A stretch of 64,000 bases of DNA from the NCBI RefSeq assembly GCF_001297775.1, contig NZ_LIFX01000003.1, positions 349,916 through 413,915 of the forward strand, in the 5' to 3' direction. A program made the translations under genes and the position numbers. Positions 9,126 to 17,396 of this stretch are shown piece by piece. The stretch comes from Trabulsiella odontotermitis. GTDB taxonomy: Bacteria; Pseudomonadota; Gammaproteobacteria; Enterobacterales; Enterobacteriaceae. Below the pieces are notes generated by a model that ran no database searches, was not told the DNA's origin, and was given only the letters and a program-made list of their open reading frames with translations. The stretch's first letter is position 1. Each line of letters opens with the position of its first letter.

Positions 9126-9307
9126 CGCTAAACGCCTTGCCAGATGGTGAGGACTTTCTGATGCGCCCGGTACATGCCGGGTATATCCCCTATACCGCGT
9201 TAAAGGACGGATCTATTGATCTGGCTGATATCGCACGCATGAATGACTGGCTTGATATCAACGCCGACAACAAAGCCCGCATCCAGCAATGGGAGAAAGA
9301 ACAGTGA
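9077..9307 (+). CDS. Frameshift extension of the tail chaperone (GT-like)
   Basis: The -1 frame is open from the slippery heptamer to TGA at 9305-9307 and encodes DGEDFLMRPVHAGYIPYTALKDG...NDWLDINADNKARIQQWEKEQ, a coherent domain resembling the small DUF6889-type proteins of this group. It could be translated from ATG 9161 alone, but no ribosome site is evident there, and the heptamer T TTT TTG makes fusion to the chaperone more likely. The stop overlaps the tape measure start (GTGA). The extension would bind the tape measure or tube. Confidence 0.7.
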   Translation, partial: ARTPYERDGYVGARGLTLNALPDGEDFLMRPVHAGYIPYTALKDGSIDLADIARMNDWLDINADNKARIQQWEKEQ

Positions 9308-11310
9308 ATGCTGAAACAATAAAATCGTTCCTGGTCTCTCTTGGGTTCGATGTTGATGGCGCTGGCGCGGCAAAATTCGATGCGACACTGGTCAGTGCGA
9401 CAAAAAAGGCTATTGCTCTCGGTGTTGCGGCGGAGGCCGCCGCGCTTTCAGTGATGGCATTCACGACCAAAACCGCCAGCGGCCTTGATGAGCTTTACTG
9501 GGCTTCCCAGCGTACCGGTGCAACGGTGGCGGGTATACAGGCTATCGGCTATGCGGCATCGCAAACTGGCAGCAGTGCCGCCGCGGCGCGCAGCTCTCTG
9601 GAGAGCCTGGCGCATTTCATGCGAACCAGTCCTGGGGCGGAAGGTTTTCTGAATCGTCTGGGAGTGCAGACTCGCGATGCCAGCGGCCAGATGCGCGGCA
9701 TGGAGTCAATCTTTGCTGGCGTGGGTCAGCGCCTCAGCAACATGCCTTATTACCGGGCTAATCAGTACGCTTCCATGCTCGGTATTGACGAAAATACGCT
9801 GATGGCGATGCGTCGCGGCATGGGTGAATTTGGCGCACAATACAACGCCACGGCGAAAGCAATCGGTTTTAATGCTGATGTGGCCGCGAAAAGTTCCAAC
9901 CGCTTCATGACCTCCATGCGCGAGTTTACAATGATGGCGGGCATGGCGCGGGACAAAATCGGCACCAGCCTGACGGATGGACTTGCTGGCTCGCTCGATC
10001 GTCTGCGTAAGCAAATCCTCGATAATTTCCCTTCCATTGAGCGCGGTATCATGGCGGTCATCAACGGGATTTTGTGGCTGTCAGACGTTATTGGTCGGGC
10101 GGTGATGCGACTGATTCAGGTCGTCGGGCAAGTTTCTGAATGGTGGCAGAGCCTGGACGATGACAGCAAATCCCTCATTGAGACGCTGGGCGCCGTGCTG
10201 GTGGTCTGGCGACTACTGAATGCGGAGATGTGGAAATCTCCCGTTACGTGGGTGCTGGCGCTGGTGGGCGCGCTTCTGTTGCTCTGGGATGACTACCAGA
10301 CCTGGAAGGAAGGTGGGAAATCGCTGATCGACTGGTCGAAATGGCAGCCTGAGATTGACCAGGCGAAAAAGGTATTCACCTGGCTGCGCGATACGCTAAT
10401 CGGGCTGAAAGATAATCTCGGTGGGTGGAAAAACACACTGGAGCTGATTTTTGGTTTCATGGTGGGTGCAAAACTGGCGAGTTTTCTCGGTGGTATCGGG
10501 AAAATCAGCAGCGCGTTTGGTGGTGTAGCTAGGGCAATCGGTAGTGTGCTGGGCGGTCTGGGGAATCTCACAAAAGCAATTGCTGATATTGCACTGCGCA
10601 ATCCGTGGCTGCTGATGTTTGTCCCGACGAACAACACGCCTACTACCTCAGAAGAGATGGCGATGATTGGTGGTGTTGGTTCAAATATCGACCCCGCTGA
10701 ACTTCAAAAGGCCCAGGAGTGGCAAAAGAATCACCCGGGAGAGCTTTATGTTCCTGGTAATGAGCGCGGTATCCGCAACAATAACCCTGGCAATATCGAA
10801 TTTGCCGGACAGGAAGGCGCAACTTCCGACGGCCGGTTTGCGCAGTTCCGCACACCGTTCGAGGGGCTGCGTGCTCTTTCCCGCCAGCTTCTGCGTTACT
10901 ACGACGGGAAAACGACGGGCAAGCAGTTGCGTACTGTTTCCGATATTGTCAGTACCTGGGCGCCACCCACAAAAAATGGAAAGGTCGAGAATGACACGCT
11001 GGCCTACATCGCGCATATCTCTCAGATGCTGGGTGTATCGCCGGATGCACAGATCAACATGCGCGACCCCAATGTGATGACCGCCATGATGAATGGCATC
11101 ATCCAGAAGGAGAACGGTCGCAATCCGTATGGTGATGAAATGGTTCGCAGTGCCGGCATGTCTGCGATAGGTGGTCCGTCGCTCAACCAGGAAGTCAACA
11201 TCAACATTCATGGTGTTTCTAACCCGCAGGAAGCGGGGAATATTCTTGCCGACAAACAGGCCAGTATTCAGGCCAACGGTATTCAGCAACTTCAGACGGG
11301 GCCACGCTGA
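9304..11310 (+). CDS. Tail tape measure protein with C-terminal lysozyme-like domain
   Basis: The 668-residue product begins NAETIKSFLVSLGFDVDGAGAAKFD and has long Ala-rich helices and membrane-like segments at about residues 300-330 (VLALVGALLLLW), as in tape measure proteins that set tail length and help DNA cross the inner membrane. From about residue 485, RGIRNNNPGNIEF...QFRTPFEGLRALSRQLLRYYDGKTTGKQ...IVSTWAPPTKNGKVENDTLAYI resembles the peptidoglycan-degrading or structural domains of phage internal proteins. GTG 9304 with GGAGAAAG upstream is favoured over ATG 9289. It follows the chaperone, as expected. Confidence 0.87.
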   Translation: MNAETIKSFLVSLGFDVDGAGAAKFDATLVSATKKAIALGVAAEAAALSVMAFTTKTASGLDELYWASQRTGATVAGIQAIGYAASQTGSSAAAARSSLESLAHFMRTSPGAEGFLNRLGVQTRDASGQMRGMESIFAGVGQRLSNMPYYRANQYASMLGIDENTLMAMRRGMGEFGAQYNATAKAIGFNADVAAKSSNRFMTSMREFTMMAGMARDKIGTSLTDGLAGSLDRLRKQILDNFPSIERGIMAVINGILWLSDVIGRAVMRLIQVVGQVSEWWQSLDDDSKSLIETLGAVLVVWRLLNAEMWKSPVTWVLALVGALLLLWDDYQTWKEGGKSLIDWSKWQPEIDQAKKVFTWLRDTLIGLKDNLGGWKNTLELIFGFMVGAKLASFLGGIGKISSAFGGVARAIGSVLGGLGNLTKAIADIALRNPWLLMFVPTNNTPTTSEEMAMIGGVGSNIDPAELQKAQEWQKNHPGELYVPGNERGIRNNNPGNIEFAGQEGATSDGRFAQFRTPFEGLRALSRQLLRYYDGKTTGKQLRTVSDIVSTWAPPTKNGKVENDTLAYIAHISQMLGVSPDAQINMRDPNVMTAMMNGIIQKENGRNPYGDEMVRSAGMSAIGGPSLNQEVNINIHGVSNPQEAGNILADKQASIQANGIQQLQTGPR

Positions 11311-11888
11311 TGGATATTCTCTCAACAATTTTCCATCAGCAAAGCCGCCGCATAGGGGTGCTGGTACCGAGTGTGGTTGTCAGCGAGAAGCACAGCGACA
11401 CGCTGGAAATCACGGAACACCCGGTAGAGAAACCGACATCATCCGGTACCGGGTTCGTTGCTGATCACGCATACCGACGCCCCAGCGAGGTAGTGATGCA
11501 GGTGGGGTTTTCTGGTGGTGGTTCACTTCTCGATTTGCTCAATACCAGCAGCATTGGCCTGAGTCTCGGCCTTTCTCCCGGTGAGGTTTATGAGAAATTT
11601 CTGGAGCTGCAGAGAAATCGCGAACTGTTAGATGTTACTACGGGTAAACGACTGTACAGCAACATGCTGATTCGTGCGCTGGAGGTGGTTACAGACAAGA
11701 CAACAGAAAACGTGCTGTCGGCGGTGCTGACGCTGCGAGAGCTGACTATCACCGAAACGAAGGCGGTCAAGGTTGCTGATAAAGCCGATATGAAAGAAGG
11801 TGTGAGTACGGCAGGGACACAGAATGCCGGGGTGAAGTCTCCGGTACCGAAAAATGAAAGTTTCCTTTCGCAAATCTTTGGGGGATAG
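11310..11888 (+). CDS. Baseplate protein, Dit-like
   Basis: The 192-residue product begins with a short helix, then IGVLVPSVVVSEKHSDTLEITEHPVE and a conserved helix LSPGEVYEKFLELQRNRELLDVTTGKRLYSNMLI. This is the pattern of Dit-like baseplate proteins (phage-tail distal/LysM-like group) found after tape measure genes in this phage type. The start codon overlaps the tape measure stop. A Lys/Glu-rich tail follows residue 150. It probably links the tube end to the baseplate hub. Confidence 0.78.
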   Translation: MDILSTIFHQQSRRIGVLVPSVVVSEKHSDTLEITEHPVEKPTSSGTGFVADHAYRRPSEVVMQVGFSGGGSLLDLLNTSSIGLSLGLSPGEVYEKFLELQRNRELLDVTTGKRLYSNMLIRALEVVTDKTTENVLSAVLTLRELTITETKAVKVADKADMKEGVSTAGTQNAGVKSPVPKNESFLSQIFGG

Positions 11889-11895
11889 AACTGTA

Positions 11896-12195
11896 ATGAC
11901 CATCAGCGAAATTCCTCTATCAGCCGATAACCAGCAGTTTGCGATCACTACTGCCGGTACTGCCTACAGGATGCGTCTGGTCTGGCGGGAAAGTTTCTGG
12001 TGTCTCGATCTGTTGAACAGCGACCAGACTCCAATAGTGCTCTCGTTGCCTCTTTTTACAGGCGCTGATTTGCTAGGGCAATATGCGTATCTGGATCTGG
12101 GGTTTTCACTCTACATTGGTACGGACGCTGCCGGGCAGGAACCTACGAAAACCGATCTCGGATTTCACAGTCATCTTTACATCGTCACGGAGTAG
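11896..12195 (+). CDS. Baseplate plug-like protein
   Basis: The 99-residue beta protein (TISEIPLSADNQQFAITTAGTAYRMRLVWRESFWCLDLL...) resembles the small plug proteins that precede the hub gene in related myoviruses. The start at 11896 is seven bases after the previous stop, whereas a start at 11854 would overlap it. HSHLYIVTE at the C-terminus is typical. It ends two bases before the hub gene. Confidence 0.72.
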   Translation: MTISEIPLSADNQQFAITTAGTAYRMRLVWRESFWCLDLLNSDQTPIVLSLPLFTGADLLGQYAYLDLGFSLYIGTDAAGQEPTKTDLGFHSHLYIVTE

Positions 12196-12197
12196 CC

Positions 12198-13265
12198 ATG
12201 TCTCAAAACTGGATACGGCATTTTGAGTTACAAATTGTCGATGAGAACGGGACCGGGATCAGCCTGTCTGATTTTAAGGTGACATTTCGCATCGAGTGGG
12301 CGGATACGCGGTTTCCACGCGTGGCAAACGTCAAAATTTATAATGTGTCGCAGGAGACGCAGGCACGTATCATGGGGGAGGAATTCAGCAAAATCCGCAT
12401 TATCGCCGGGTACGATGGCGCGATGCCGGTTGTCCCGGCCAGCGAGGTAGGTGTTGCTCACCCGGTAGCACCAGGCGACGAAGGTAAATTTTCCGGCACC
12501 AATTATGGGCTGATTTTCACTGGCGATATCCGCTTCACCATCAACGGCAAAGACAATATCACCGATAGTTGGGTGCTGGTACAGGCCGCCAGCGATTACA
12601 ACGCGTTCCTGTTCGCCAGCACGAAGACAACGCTTGCCGCCGGGTATACGACGAAAGATCTGCTCGACCTGACGATGAGGGGATTCAACCCCTACGGGAT
12701 CACGCCGGGTATCATTGGTGATATGCCGACTACGGTATTTCCTCGCGGGTTGCCGTTGTACCACTCAAACCGCGACATCATGGACGATATCGCCAAAATG
12801 TGCGGCGGTACGTGGCAGATGGTCGATGGTCAGGTGCATGTTGTGCCGTCTGATAAGTATGTGCAGGAAGCGATCGTATTGAATGCCGACACCGGGCTGA
12901 TTGGGATGCCACAACAGACGATGGGCGGTGGAGTAAACGTGCGGTGTCTGATAAATCCGAACATCAAAATAAACGGTCTGGTACAGATTGATCAGGCATC
13001 GATTTACCGGATCGCAGCGGGTAATTCGGACATTGCTCAAACGCCATCAAGAATAGGCACGTCGACCGTTAACGGTAATATCGAAACTGATATGTTACCC
13101 AGTAGAACGCAGGCAGCCAGTATCGCTGCAGATGGCGTTTATATCGTCAAAGCGATCGACTATACTGGCGAGACGCGGGGCCAGTCGTGGTACATGGATA
13201 TGATGTGCTTTGCACGTGGTGCGCGAGATTTGCAGACGAATGCTTCACTCAACAGGACTTTTTGA
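12198..13265 (+). CDS. Baseplate hub protein (gp27/gpD-like)
   Basis: The 355-residue product has an N-terminal beta region (WIRHFELQIVDENGTGISLSDFKVTFRIEWADT RFPRVANVKIYN) followed by a NITDSWVLVQAASDYNAF segment and a helical domain with HSNRDIMDDIAKMCGGTWQMVDGQVHVV. This layout is common to hub proteins that form the trimeric centre of the baseplate and carry the spike. The spike gene itself begins about 1.15 kb downstream because three other genes intervene. Confidence 0.85.
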   Translation: MSQNWIRHFELQIVDENGTGISLSDFKVTFRIEWADTRFPRVANVKIYNVSQETQARIMGEEFSKIRIIAGYDGAMPVVPASEVGVAHPVAPGDEGKFSGTNYGLIFTGDIRFTINGKDNITDSWVLVQAASDYNAFLFASTKTTLAAGYTTKDLLDLTMRGFNPYGITPGIIGDMPTTVFPRGLPLYHSNRDIMDDIAKMCGGTWQMVDGQVHVVPSDKYVQEAIVLNADTGLIGMPQQTMGGGVNVRCLINPNIKINGLVQIDQASIYRIAAGNSDIAQTPSRIGTSTVNGNIETDMLPSRTQAASIAADGVYIVKAIDYTGETRGQSWYMDMMCFARGARDLQTNASLNRTF

Positions 13266-13267
13266 AC

Positions 13268-13612
13268 ATGAGAATAAAAACCCTGGCATTTGCGGTGTGC
13301 TTGTTTCCGTCCGTCGTGTTTGCTGATTCTCAGTGCGGTCCATTCCACCTTGGAACCAGTAAAGAAGATGATGGGTGGGCGCGGATTAACGGAGCTAAGC
13401 CGGAGTCTCAAAAATTCACGTTCCTGAAATCCCAAGGTGATTATGACAACGTCAAAATGCAATGGATGGTGCCAACCGATGCCCCTGGCAAGTGGTACGG
13501 TATGGACTATGTGAAAAAAAACGGTAAAGCGATCCTCAACGTCCAGTTGGTGCAGGCCAACATGAACGCGCCGCGAGTATATGGGACGTATGATTGTGTG
13601 AAGGTGAAATAA
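13268..13612 (+). CDS. Secreted hypothetical protein (prophage insert gene 1)
   Basis: The 114-residue product has a clear signal peptide (MRIKTLAFAVCLFPSVVFA, cleavage before DSQCG), so it should be periplasmic or secreted. The mature part has two Cys, likely a disulphide, and no family I recognise. It lies two bases after the hub gene and in the same direction, between hub and spike, where virion genes are not usually exported. This makes a lysogenic-conversion or superinfection-exclusion gene plausible, by inference only. Confidence 0.68.
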   Translation: MRIKTLAFAVCLFPSVVFADSQCGPFHLGTSKEDDGWARINGAKPESQKFTFLKSQGDYDNVKMQWMVPTDAPGKWYGMDYVKKNGKAILNVQLVQANMNAPRVYGTYDCVKVK

Positions 13613-13694
13613 TCCTGAGCGTGTTAAAATAACCAGTATTCTTATTTAATTATCCACTGTTACAATGCCGGAAAATGCCAACTGAGCTAGATGT

Positions 13695-14051
13695 ATGGAT
13701 AAAGAGACCAGAACGCAGATTGAGAGGGATCTTGAAAACGACTTAATGAAGATGTTATCCGTGGTTACATTGGATAAATTTTCTAACTTTCTCGTTGATA
13801 AAGGGATTGAAGGGTTAACTTGCCGGATATGTGGTAGTGGTGATATAGGTGTTCCGCTCACCACCCATGCGGGGCATAGTGAATTCTTGAATTATTCTAA
13901 AGTTGATGGCGGTGGCCCTCCTCACTCGCTTTTTAACTATGAATATCGGTTGCCATGCAATAACTGCGGATTTGTACATAGCTTTGCCGTATATCCTGTA
14001 CTCAAATGGATTGAAGATCAGGAGGGTGGCAGTGGCTCAAAGGCAGAGTGA
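13695..14051 (+). CDS. Zinc-ribbon-like hypothetical protein (insert gene 2)
   Basis: The 118-residue acidic product has two CxxC pairs (CRICGSG at about residues 43-49 and CNNCG at about 88-92) that could bind one zinc ion. The N-terminal 35 residues are helical. I do not recognise a family. It overlaps the next gene by 20 bases, so the two are probably co-translated. Its base composition is more AT rich than the structural genes around it. Confidence 0.62.
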   Translation: MDKETRTQIERDLENDLMKMLSVVTLDKFSNFLVDKGIEGLTCRICGSGDIGVPLTTHAGHSEFLNYSKVDGGGPPHSLFNYEYRLPCNNCGFVHSFAVYPVLKWIEDQEGGSGSKAE

Positions 14052-14334
14052 TAACGTAACAATGGGAAGGTTTCCGCCGCTCAGAAAAAGAGAGGGTGGC
14101 GAACCACCAACTGGAGACGATGACATGCAACAGCGGGTAAGAGAGCTTGAAAAAGACGTCCAGTCTATCAAGACAGACTTGGCTGTCATGAAATCAAATT
14201 ACGCTACAAAAGAAGATGTAAGCAACGCCAAGAACAGTATCATTATGTGGGTTGTAGGTGCGGTTATTTTCGCTCAATTAATACCTGCGCTGCCTGCAAT
14301 CCTTGATGCTGTCAAACGAATGTTGAATGGCTGA
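14032..14334 (+). CDS. Coiled-coil membrane-anchored protein (insert gene 3)
   Basis: The 100-residue product from GTG 14032 (GGAGG eight bases upstream) has a basic start, a coiled coil (MQQRVRELEKDVQSIKTDLAVMKSNYATKEDV at about residues 42-73) and a C-terminal membrane segment (IIMWVVGAVIFAQLIPALPAI). The layout resembles haemolysin XhlA-like phage membrane proteins, but the sequence is not a clear match. Together with the zinc-ribbon gene it may form a small membrane-associated system. Confidence 0.62.
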   Translation: MAQRQSDNVTMGRFPPLRKREGGEPPTGDDDMQQRVRELEKDVQSIKTDLAVMKSNYATKEDVSNAKNSIIMWVVGAVIFAQLIPALPAILDAVKRMLNG

Positions 14335-14372
14335 TTAATAGCCGATTGTTTCAATCTATGCTTTGATCACTC

Positions 14373-14395
14373 ACCCGCTGCCGAGCGGGTTTTTT
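14373..14395 (+). terminator. Rho-independent terminator before the spike gene
   Basis: ACCCGCT and AGCGGGT form a perfect seven-pair stem around GCCG, followed by TTTTT. It closes the three-gene insert between hub and spike, supporting its independence from the virion operon. Confidence 0.85.
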
Positions 14396-14413
14396 ATGCC
14401 CGGAGTTTTCCTT

Positions 14414-15166
14414 ATGCCTATCCCTCTCTCGTCGCAAATCAGCGGCGATCAGCAATTCATGCTCGCGATTCAAGAGGCCATCAGCGCTGGGATCCGTGTG
14501 GCGATGCCTGGCATTGTGGTCTCGTTTGATAGTGATGCGGTTACTGCAGTGATTCAGCCAGCGATTAAAGGCTATGAACCAGACGCCAATGGCAACCAGA
14601 TTTCTATCTCAATGCCTCAGTTGGTGGATGTTCCGGTCACATTTCCGCGTGGCGGCGGTGTCACCCTCACATTTCCGGTTAAGCCCGGCGATGAGTGTGA
14701 ACTGATATTTAACGATCGCTGCATTGATTTCTGGTGGCAGAGTGGCGGCGAACAGGAGCCGGTGCACCCTCGCCAGCACCACATAGGAGATGCGGTCGCG
14801 TTTCTCGGTCCGATGTCACAGGCCAAAAAAATCAGTGGTATCAGCACCAGTGCGGCGCAACTGCGCAGCGACGACGGAAGCACGTTCTTTGAGCTCAACC
14901 CCAGCACCCAGAAAATTAAGATAGTTGCCCCTGGCGGGGTTGAGGTGGTTACCCCGCTGGCTGACTTCTCGGATAAAGTCACTATTCATGGTTTGTTAAC
15001 GTGGATGGGCGGCATGATCGGTTCTATCGCTTCTGGCGTAGCATCAACAATCACCGGCGCTGTTGAGTTTATCGGCAGTGTGAAAGCGAACGGCAAAACA
15101 ATCGACAATACGCACACTCACGGCGGTGTGCAGCACGGCACAAGCAACACTGACGAGGTGAACTGA
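14414..15166 (+). CDS. Baseplate spike protein (gp138/gpV-like)
   Basis: The 250-residue product has an N-terminal OB-fold-like domain (VAMPGIVVSFDSDAVTAVIQPAIKG, then VDVPVTFPRGGGVTLTFPVKPGDECELIF), matching the Gp138 N-terminal family, then a Gly-rich repeat region and a C-terminal THTHGGVQHGTSNTDE segment. Such HxH tips bind iron in membrane-piercing spikes. ATG 14414 with CGGAG upstream is preferred over upstream starts at 14363 and 14396, which lie in or near the terminator. It forms the needle at the tail tip. Confidence 0.87.
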   Translation: MPIPLSSQISGDQQFMLAIQEAISAGIRVAMPGIVVSFDSDAVTAVIQPAIKGYEPDANGNQISISMPQLVDVPVTFPRGGGVTLTFPVKPGDECELIFNDRCIDFWWQSGGEQEPVHPRQHHIGDAVAFLGPMSQAKKISGISTSAAQLRSDDGSTFFELNPSTQKIKIVAPGGVEVVTPLADFSDKVTIHGLLTWMGGMIGSIASGVASTITGAVEFIGSVKANGKTIDNTHTHGGVQHGTSNTDEVN

Positions 15167-15519
15167 TGCGATACAGACGTGAAGACGCCGACGGTGAATA
15201 TACCTTTGGCAGTGGTGATGATACCTGGCTGGTTAACTCACCTGAGGCCGTGGCGCAGGCAGTAAAAACGCGATTCGAATTGTGGTACGGGCAATGGTTC
15301 CTCGATACGACAGAAGGGACACCGTGGATTCAATCCGTACTCGGTAAACAGAAACCGGAAACCTATAATCTGGCGATCCGCAAGCGCATCCTCGAAACGC
15401 GGGGCGTGAAATCTATCCTCTCTTTCAATACGACAGTGAACACCACGACGCGCCGCGTTGAGTTCACCTCTACAGTCGACACCATCTACGGAACAACGAC
15501 AGTAACCAGCGAGGCATAA
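15166..15519 (+). CDS. Baseplate wedge protein, gpW/gp25-like
   Basis: The 117-residue product has the gp25-like pattern: DTWLVNSPEAVAQAVKTRFELWYGQWFLDTTEGTPW followed by LAIRKRILETRGVKSILSF. It is coupled by an ATGA overlap to the spike gene and is followed without a gap by gpJ. In contractile tails gpW joins the wedge to the sheath and triggers its assembly. Confidence 0.88.
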   Translation: MRYRREDADGEYTFGSGDDTWLVNSPEAVAQAVKTRFELWYGQWFLDTTEGTPWIQSVLGKQKPETYNLAIRKRILETRGVKSILSFNTTVNTTTRRVEFTSTVDTIYGTTTVTSEA

Positions 15520-16719
15520 ATGGCCCTCAATTTGGACACACTCGGCTTATCGGCAACGGTAACCGCTGAGGGTATTAGTGCGCCCGATTATCAGACGATA
15601 CTCGATACCCTGACAAGCTATTTCCAGCAGATTTATGGCAGTGATGCTTATCTGGAACCGGACAGCAAAGACGGCCAGATGGTGGCGCTGGTGGCACTGG
15701 CGATTCACGATGCCAACAACACAGCCATTTCCGTCTATAACTGCTTTTCTCCTGCAACCGGGTACGGTGCAGCGCTAACCAGCAATGTAAAAATTAACGG
15801 TATTGCGCGCAAAGGGGCGACGAACTCGACTGTAGATCTGCTGCTTACTGGCACTGCCGGCACGACAATTGCAAACGGATCCGTGCGGGACCAGAATAAC
15901 ATTATCTGGAATCTCCCGACGTCTGTGTCAATCAGTGTCGACGGAACGGTACTGGCGACTGCAACGAGCGCTAACAGCGGAGCGATTGCCGCACTGGCCG
16001 GAACTATCACCACCATCAACACGCCCACCCGTGGCTGGACATCGGTAACAAATCCTGCGGCGGCCACTGTTGGCGCACCGGCAGAAACCGATGCAGAGCT
16101 GCGTATCCGGCAGGGGCAGAGCGTAGCGCTACCGTCCGTCACACCGTTTGAGGGTGTCGACGGTGCGATCGCCAATGTTGCTGGCGTGACGCGACACAAG
16201 CTCTACGAGAACGATACTGGTGCTGTTGACGTTAACGGTCTTCCTCCGCATTCAATTTCTGCCATTGTTGACGGTGGTGACATTACAGAAATAGCCCAGA
16301 CCATCAGGGGCAGTAAAGGGCAGGGGACGTCAACCTACGGGACCACCTCTGTTACGGTGCCGGACACTTACGGCAATCCGCACGTTATCAGCTTTTCCCG
16401 GTCGACCGATGTCCCGGTCTACGGGCGTATCACGCTGAAAGCCTTCGCGGGTTATACATCTCAAATCGGTGTGCAGATCCAGCAGGCGGTCGCTGATTAT
16501 ATCAACGGGCTGACGATTGGTGATTCAGTGTTGCTGAGCCGCATTTACTCGCCGGCGAACCTTGGCGTAGTCAGTGGTGGCAGTGCGAGCTATTACGACA
16601 TTCAGGAACTGTTGATCGGCAAATCGGCCGGATCATTAGCGGCGGCAAATATCGATATTGCCTACAACGAATCAGCGTCCTGTAACCCGACAAACATCGC
16701 TATCACGGTGACGTCATGA
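15520..16719 (+). CDS. Baseplate wedge protein, gpJ/gp47 family
   Basis: The 399-residue product has the baseplate_J features: YLEPDSKDGQMVALVALAIHDANN near residue 50, an Ala/Thr-rich beta region, then GAPAETDAELRIRQGQSVALPSVTPFEGVDGAIANVAGVTRHKLYEN in the middle. It lies between gpW and the DUF2612 gene, which overlaps it by four bases. It forms the wedge arms that carry the tail fibres. Confidence 0.92.
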   Translation: MALNLDTLGLSATVTAEGISAPDYQTILDTLTSYFQQIYGSDAYLEPDSKDGQMVALVALAIHDANNTAISVYNCFSPATGYGAALTSNVKINGIARKGATNSTVDLLLTGTAGTTIANGSVRDQNNIIWNLPTSVSISVDGTVLATATSANSGAIAALAGTITTINTPTRGWTSVTNPAAATVGAPAETDAELRIRQGQSVALPSVTPFEGVDGAIANVAGVTRHKLYENDTGAVDVNGLPPHSISAIVDGGDITEIAQTIRGSKGQGTSTYGTTSVTVPDTYGNPHVISFSRSTDVPVYGRITLKAFAGYTSQIGVQIQQAVADYINGLTIGDSVLLSRIYSPANLGVVSGGSASYYDIQELLIGKSAGSLAAANIDIAYNESASCNPTNIAITVTS

Positions 16720-17396
16720 GCAAGTACACCGGGTTAATCACCAACTACCACGCGACGAAGCCAAAATTTTTTGACCATATCGATCTCAGCACCCGACCAC
16801 TGATTGATATCTCTACCGCCACAAGAGGGCTGGTAAGTGCCTTTGATATCGATACAGCCGTCGGTGTGCAACTCGACATTCTCGGTCTGTGGATCGGACG
16901 AAGCCGCATTGTCAGCCAGCCAATCAGTGGAGTTTATTTCAGCCTGGATATTGATGGTCTTGGTTTCGATCAGGGGGTATGGCAGGGGCCGTATGACCCT
17001 GATTCAGGTTACACGACCCTGAGTGATGAAACCTACCGAATAATCCTTAAAGCGAAAATTGCAATTAACAACTGGGACGGCCGTAACGACTCGCTCCCGC
17101 CAATCCTTGACGCTGCGCTGGAAGGTTCAGGTCTGAAAATGCAGATCGTCGACAACCAGGACATGACCATCAGCATCTGGGTATTCCCGGAGACTGACAT
17201 TTCAAACGTTTCTCTTGAACTTATTGCGGCCATTCGACAGGGGTATCTGACGGTGAAAGCAGCAGGGGTATGGGGAGGAAGTATAGAAATCCCGGCGGTA
17301 GAAACACCGTCAGAAGGTAACCGATTCTTCGGTTTCGACATGGACAATGAATATATCGCCGGATTTGATGACGGCGCATGGGGAGAATTGCTCTAA
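16716..17396 (+). CDS. DUF2612 baseplate/fibre-connector protein
   Basis: The 226-residue product fits DUF2612: an N-terminal FDIDTAVGVQLDILGLWIGRSR, then FSLDIDGLGFDQGVWQGPYDPDSGYTTLSDETYRIILKAKIAINNWDG. The family replaces P2 gpI between gpJ and the fibre gene. It overlaps gpJ by four bases and the fibre start by one. It is predicted to be the last wedge protein, holding the fibre. Confidence 0.86.
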   Translation: MSKYTGLITNYHATKPKFFDHIDLSTRPLIDISTATRGLVSAFDIDTAVGVQLDILGLWIGRSRIVSQPISGVYFSLDIDGLGFDQGVWQGPYDPDSGYTTLSDETYRIILKAKIAINNWDGRNDSLPPILDAALEGSGLKMQIVDNQDMTISIWVFPETDISNVSLELIAAIRQGYLTVKAAGVWGGSIEIPAVETPSEGNRFFGFDMDNEYIAGFDDGAWGELL

